Shown: positions 14,281-16,953 of the stretch, piece after piece
Layout of the letters: every line of letters starts with the position of its first letter
Position numbering within the stretch: the first letter of the stretch is position 1
Source: Limnohabitans sp.
Lineage (GTDB): Bacteria > Pseudomonadota > Gammaproteobacteria > Burkholderiales > Burkholderiaceae_C
Assembly (NCBI GenBank): GCA_024641725.1
Contig: JAHECM010000195.1
Coordinates: 1-16,953 of the forward strand
Reading direction: 5' to 3'
DNA: 16,953 bases
Program-made: the position numbers and the translations under genes
The notes under the pieces: generated by a model
What the model was told of the DNA's origin: nothing
The model's input: only the letters and a program-made list of their open reading frames with translations
Databases searched by the model: none

Positions 14281-15213
14281 TCAAGCGAACTCGACCAGTG
14301 CCTTTTTCATTTTTTTCATGGCGGCCACCTCGATTTGGCGGATGCGCTCGGCGCTCACACCGTATTCGGCGGCCAACTCGTGCAGCGTCATGCCGCCCGA
14401 GCCGTTGTCGTTGACTTTGAGCCAGCGCTCTTGCACGATGCGGCGGCTGCGCTCGTCCAAGACTTGCAATGCGGCCACCAAGCCGTCGCTCGCCAGCAGG
14501 TCGCGTTGGTGCGACTCGATCATGGCGGTGGGCTCGTGCTGGGTGTCGGCCAGATAGGCAATGGGGCCAAAAGCCTGCTCGCCGTCGTCGGACGGAGCCG
14601 GGTCCAGCAACACGTCGCCGCCCATCATGCGGGTCTCCATCTCCAGCACTTCTTCGCGCTTGACGTTCAGTTGGGTGGCCATTTTGGCCACTTCCGAAGG
14701 GGACAAGGTGTCGCGGTGCGTGCCTTCTTCGAGTTGGGCTTTGAAGCCCTGCTTCATGGAGCGCAGGTTGAAAAACAGTTTGCGCTGGGCCTTGGTGGTG
14801 GCCACTTTGACCATGCGCCAGTTTTTCAGGATGTATTCGTGGATTTCGGCCTTGATCCAGTGCAGCGCATAGCTCACCAAGCGCACGCCTTGCTCAGGGT
14901 CGAAGCGTTTGACGGCCTTCATCAGCCCGATGTTGCCTTCTTGGATCAAATCGCCGTGGGGCAGACCGTAGCCCAAATATTGGCGCGAGACGGAGACGAC
15001 CAAGCGCAGGTGCGAGAGCACCAGTTTGCGGGCGGCTTCAAGGCTGTCGTGGTCTTTGAGTTGGCGGGCGGCCTCTTGCTCCTCCTCGAGGGTGAGCATG
15101 GGCATGCGGTTGACCGCAGAAATATAAGCGTCCAGGTGGCCGAGCGAGGGCACAACCGCCCAAGGGTTGCTCAAGGTCACGGCCGTGGCGGGTGATCCAG
15201 TTTGAATGGTCAT
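14281..15213 (-). CDS. rpoH: RNA polymerase heat-shock sigma factor RpoH (sigma-32)
   Basis: The 310-residue sigma-70 family protein directs polymerase to heat-shock promoters. Region 2 is clear: DLIQEGNIGLMKAVKRFDP (88-106) followed by the DNA-melting block VRLVSYALHWIKAEIHEYI. The RpoH box QRKLFFNLR at 143-151 separates it from housekeeping sigma factors. Region 4.2 at the C-terminus holds the helix-turn-helix (ELAAEYGVSAERIRQIE). Slightly longer than the E. coli protein (284 residues). An AGGAG ribosome site lies seven bases upstream of the ATG. The upstream gap holds an extended -10 promoter overlapped by a near-perfect CIRCE element, so HrcA probably represses it; its own hairpin terminator follows. 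Confidence 0.97.
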   Translation of the reverse strand: MTIQTGSPATAVTLSNPWAVVPSLGHLDAYISAVNRMPMLTLEEEQEAARQLKDHDSLEAARKLVLSHLRLVVSVSRQYLGYGLPHGDLIQEGNIGLMKAVKRFDPEQGVRLVSYALHWIKAEIHEYILKNWRMVKVATTKAQRKLFFNLRSMKQGFKAQLEEGTHRDTLSPSEVAKMATQLNVKREEVLEMETRMMGGDVLLDPAPSDDGEQAFGPIAYLADTQHEPTAMIESHQRDLLASDGLVAALQVLDERSRRIVQERWLKVNDNGSGGMTLHELAAEYGVSAERIRQIEVAAMKKMKKALVEFA

Positions 15214-15240
15214 TCCAGAACTCCTTTCAGAATGGGCTTG

Positions 15241-15270
15241 ATTTTAGCAGTCGCAGGGGGAGAGTGCTAA
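15241..15270 (-). promoter_or_regulatory. Candidate rpoH promoter with extended -10, overlapped by CIRCE
   Basis: On the minus strand TTAGCA (15270-15265) lies 18 bp upstream of TAAAAT (15246-15241), which is preceded by TG one base before it (TGCTAAAAT, extended -10 type). Transcription would start near 15234, about 20 bases upstream of the rpoH ATG and just before the AGGAG site. The -35 matches TTGACA in four of six positions and the -10 matches TATAAT in five of six. Assignment is by motif only. Confidence 0.6.
15244..15270. promoter_or_regulatory. CIRCE operator (HrcA-binding inverted repeat) upstream of rpoH
   Basis: The plus strand reads TTAGCAGTC, nine bases, then GAGTGCTAA. The CIRCE consensus is TTAGCACTC-N9-GAGTGCTAA, so 17 of 18 arm positions match and the spacer is exactly nine. 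The element covers the space between the -35 and -10 of the proposed rpoH promoter and ends 31 bases from the ATG, a placement suited to repression by HrcA. HrcA itself is not encoded in this window. Confidence 0.88.
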
Positions 15271-15315
15271 GCGGCTGAAAAGAGCAGTTGTGACAAGGGG
15301 TTACAGCCCAAACGG

Positions 15316-16374
15316 TCAGCTTTGAACCACCAATTGCGCAGGGCCAGCGGCCACACGGCCGACCACTCCGGCGTCTTCAAAGCCCTTGTCCCGGAAGGCG
15401 ATCAGCACCGCGTCCAGGCTGTCCGGGCTGCAGGCCACCAGCAGGCCACCGCTGGTTTGGGGGTCGGTCAGCAGGGCCTGATCTGGGGCGGCAAAGTGCG
15501 CGGGCACCTGCACGTTGTGGCCGTAACCGGCCCAGTTGCGCCCCGAGGCACCGGTGACCATGCCCTGTTCGGCCAGGTCGCGCACACCGGCCAACAAAGG
15601 CACGCTGGCCCAGTCGATCTCGACGGTGCAGCCCGAGCCTTTGGCCATTTCGAGCGCATGGCCTGCAAGGCCAAAGCCCGTCACATCGGTGATGGCGTGC
15701 ACGCCGGGCAGCGCCGCCAGCGCAGGGCCTGGGGTGTTCAGGCGGGTGGTGGTGGCGATCATTTGGGTGTAGCCCTCGGGCGACAAAGCGTTCTTTTTGA
15801 GCGCGGCAGACAGCACACCCACGCCCAGGGGCTTGCCCAGCACCAGCACGTCGCCCGGGCGGGCGTCGGCATTGCGCTTGATGCGGCTGGGGTGAACCAG
15901 GCCCAGAGCCACTAGGCCATAAATGGGCTCGACCGAGTCGATGGTGTGTCCCCCTGCGATCGGGATGCCGGCCGCTTGGCAGACGCTGGCACCGCCTTCC
16001 AAAATCCGGCCAATGGTCTGGGTGGACAAGACATTCACCGGCATGCCCACCAGGGCCAGCGCCAAGATGGGGGTGCCGCCCATGGCGTACACGTCACTGA
16101 TGGCGTTGGTCGCGGCGATGCGGCCAAAGTCAAAGGGGTCGTCCACGATGGGCATGAAAAAGTCGGTGGTGGCGATCAGCGCCTGCTCGTCATTGAGTTG
16201 GTAAACCGCCGCATCGTCGGCAGTCTCGATGCCAACCAGCAATTCTTTGGGCACCGGCAGCGCATGGGTGCTCTTGAGGATGTCGGACAGCACGCCGGGG
16301 GCGATTTTGCAGCCGCAGCCACCGCCGTGAGACAAAGAGGTCAGGCGCGGTTCGTTCAAGGGTGTGGTCGTCAT
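15316..16374 (-). CDS. selD: Selenide, water dikinase (selenophosphate synthetase) SelD
   Basis: The 352-residue enzyme makes selenophosphate from selenide and ATP, the selenium donor for selenocysteine and 2-selenouridine. The N-terminal active-site block SHGGGCGCK has C20 and K23 at the positions of E. coli C17 and K20; the codon is TGC, so this is the cysteine form, not selenocysteine. DFFMPIVDDPFDFGRIAATNAISDVYAMGG (in two parts, 71-100) and the later TDPQTSGGLL block are typical of the AIRS/PurM-like fold. Length is close to E. coli SelD (347). It starts nine bases after the ftsY stop and may share its transcript. No selA, selB, mnmH or selenoprotein gene is in this window, so the downstream use of selenium is unseen. 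Confidence 0.97.
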   Translation of the reverse strand: MTTTPLNEPRLTSLSHGGGCGCKIAPGVLSDILKSTHALPVPKELLVGIETADDAAVYQLNDEQALIATTDFFMPIVDDPFDFGRIAATNAISDVYAMGGTPILALALVGMPVNVLSTQTIGRILEGGASVCQAAGIPIAGGHTIDSVEPIYGLVALGLVHPSRIKRNADARPGDVLVLGKPLGVGVLSAALKKNALSPEGYTQMIATTTRLNTPGPALAALPGVHAITDVTGFGLAGHALEMAKGSGCTVEIDWASVPLLAGVRDLAEQGMVTGASGRNWAGYGHNVQVPAHFAAPDQALLTDPQTSGGLLVACSPDSLDAVLIAFRDKGFEDAGVVGRVAAGPAQLVVQS

Positions 16375-16383
16375 GGGGGCTGT

Positions 16384-16953
16384 TCAAGCTAAAAGGGCCT
16401 GCGCGAATTCGCGGGCGTTGAATGTTTCCAGGTCTTCGAGTTGCTCGCCCACCCCGATGAAATACACCGGGATGGCTTTTTCGCGGGCAATCGCACACAA
16501 CACGCCACCTTTGGCCGTGCCGTCCAGCTTGGTCACGATCAAGCCCGTCAGGCCCAGCGTGTCATCAAACGCCTTGACCTGGGCCAAGGCGTTTTGTCCG
16601 GTGTTGCCGTCGATGACCAGCAGCACCTCATGGGGGGCTGAGGCATCGGCCTTTTGCACCACGCGCTTGATCTTTTTGAGCTCTTCCATCAGGTGCAGTT
16701 GGGTGGGCAGGCGGCCTGCCGTGTCCACCAGCACCACGTCTTTGCCACGGGCGCGACCGGCGGTCACAGCGTCAAAGCTCACGGCCGCCGGGTCACCGCC
16801 TTGCTGGCTGACGATCTCGACCGTGTTGCGGTCGGCCCAAACGGCGAGTTGCTCCTTGGCGGCGGCGCGGAAGGTGTCGGCAGCGGCCAGCAGCACGCTC
16901 GCGCCGCTGTCGGCCAGGTGCTTGGTCAGCTTGCCAATCGAGGTGGTTTTGCC
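16384..16953 (-). CDS. ftsY: Signal recognition particle receptor FtsY, C-terminal GTPase part (N-terminus outside the window)
   Basis: The frame is open to the window edge; 189 residues and the stop are present, starting within the P-loop at GKTT (16942-16953). The remainder is the SRP-GTPase NG domain: AAADTFRAAAKEQL, then DTAGRLPTQ (G3 region), TKLDGTAKGG (G4), and the terminal GVGEQLEDLETFNAREFAQALL. FtsY GTPase interacts with Ffh in the SRP complex to deliver ribosome-nascent chains to the Sec translocon. The terminal motif and the DTFRAAA block separate it from Ffh, which would continue with an M domain. Its stop is nine bases before selD. The upstream end of the gene, including any acidic A domain, lies beyond base 16953. 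Confidence 0.97.
   Translation of the reverse strand, partial: GKTTSIGKLTKHLADSGASVLLAAADTFRAAAKEQLAVWADRNTVEIVSQQGGDPAAVSFDAVTAGRARGKDVVLVDTAGRLPTQLHLMEELKKIKRVVQKADASAPHEVLLVIDGNTGQNALAQVKAFDDTLGLTGLIVTKLDGTAKGGVLCAIAREKAIPVYFIGVGEQLEDLETFNAREFAQALLA

Noticed and set aside
15271..15315. Possible terminator between selD and rpoH
   Set aside because: Only a weak four-base stem with no T run is visible. Read-through from selD into rpoH cannot be excluded, but no terminator can be supported.
16306..16326. Possible selenocysteine codon in the SelD active site
   Set aside because: The active-site codon reads TGC on the minus strand, so the residue is cysteine and no recoding is needed.

Overview
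The window is 17 kb of GC-rich, densely coded bacterial chromosome. Gene content and order (an aa3-type cytochrome c oxidase cluster containing the small assembly ORF, DUF2970 and a DUF2909 twin-transmembrane gene, plus a Bug-type solute receptor and a CIRCE-controlled rpoH) point to a betaproteobacterium of the Burkholderiales. A Comamonadaceae member (Limnohabitans/Rhodoferax-like) is the best inference; no rRNA or other decisive marker is present. I saw no tRNA, rRNA, IS element, prophage or CRISPR array, and no intergenic gap longer than about 170 bp.

Left part (1-3451): housekeeping and metabolic genes on both strands. They are the C-terminal part of a TauE/SafE permease, a MaoC-type hydratase, then trmL (tRNA wobble 2'-O-methylation) and a ComF-type phosphoribosyltransferase on the minus strand. 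Divergent from comF is a BioC-like methyltransferase whose SAM-binding motif I is degenerate.

Central part (3546-13198): a nearly complete cytochrome c oxidase locus, all on the plus strand except one gene. The order is DUF2244, coxB (subunit II with CuA and a fused C-terminal cytochrome c), ctaD (subunit I with a histidine-rich N-terminus), a 40-residue membrane peptide, ctaG (Cox11), DUF2970 and coxC (subunit III), closed by a strong bidirectional terminator. An antisense DUF2909 gene follows, then SURF1, a membrane-anchored SCO/thioredoxin-like protein, ctaA (heme A synthase), ctaB/cyoE (heme O synthase) and a SCO1/SenC lipoprotein. Structural subunits, heme A synthesis (heme b to o to a), CuA/CuB copper delivery and SURF1-type assembly are therefore encoded together.

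Right part (13202-16953): minus-strand genes. They are a Bug-family periplasmic binding protein without transporter genes beside it, rpoH (sigma-32) with its own terminator, selD (selenophosphate synthetase) and the C-terminal GTPase part of ftsY. The most informative regulatory element is a near-perfect CIRCE inverted repeat (one mismatch in 18 positions) overlapping an extended -10 promoter just upstream of rpoH. It implies direct HrcA repression of the heat-shock sigma factor.

I found no clearly unknown multi-gene system. The points worth a second look are the CIRCE/rpoH link, the poorly characterised small membrane genes in the oxidase cluster, the degenerate BioC-like protein and two possibly leaderless genes.
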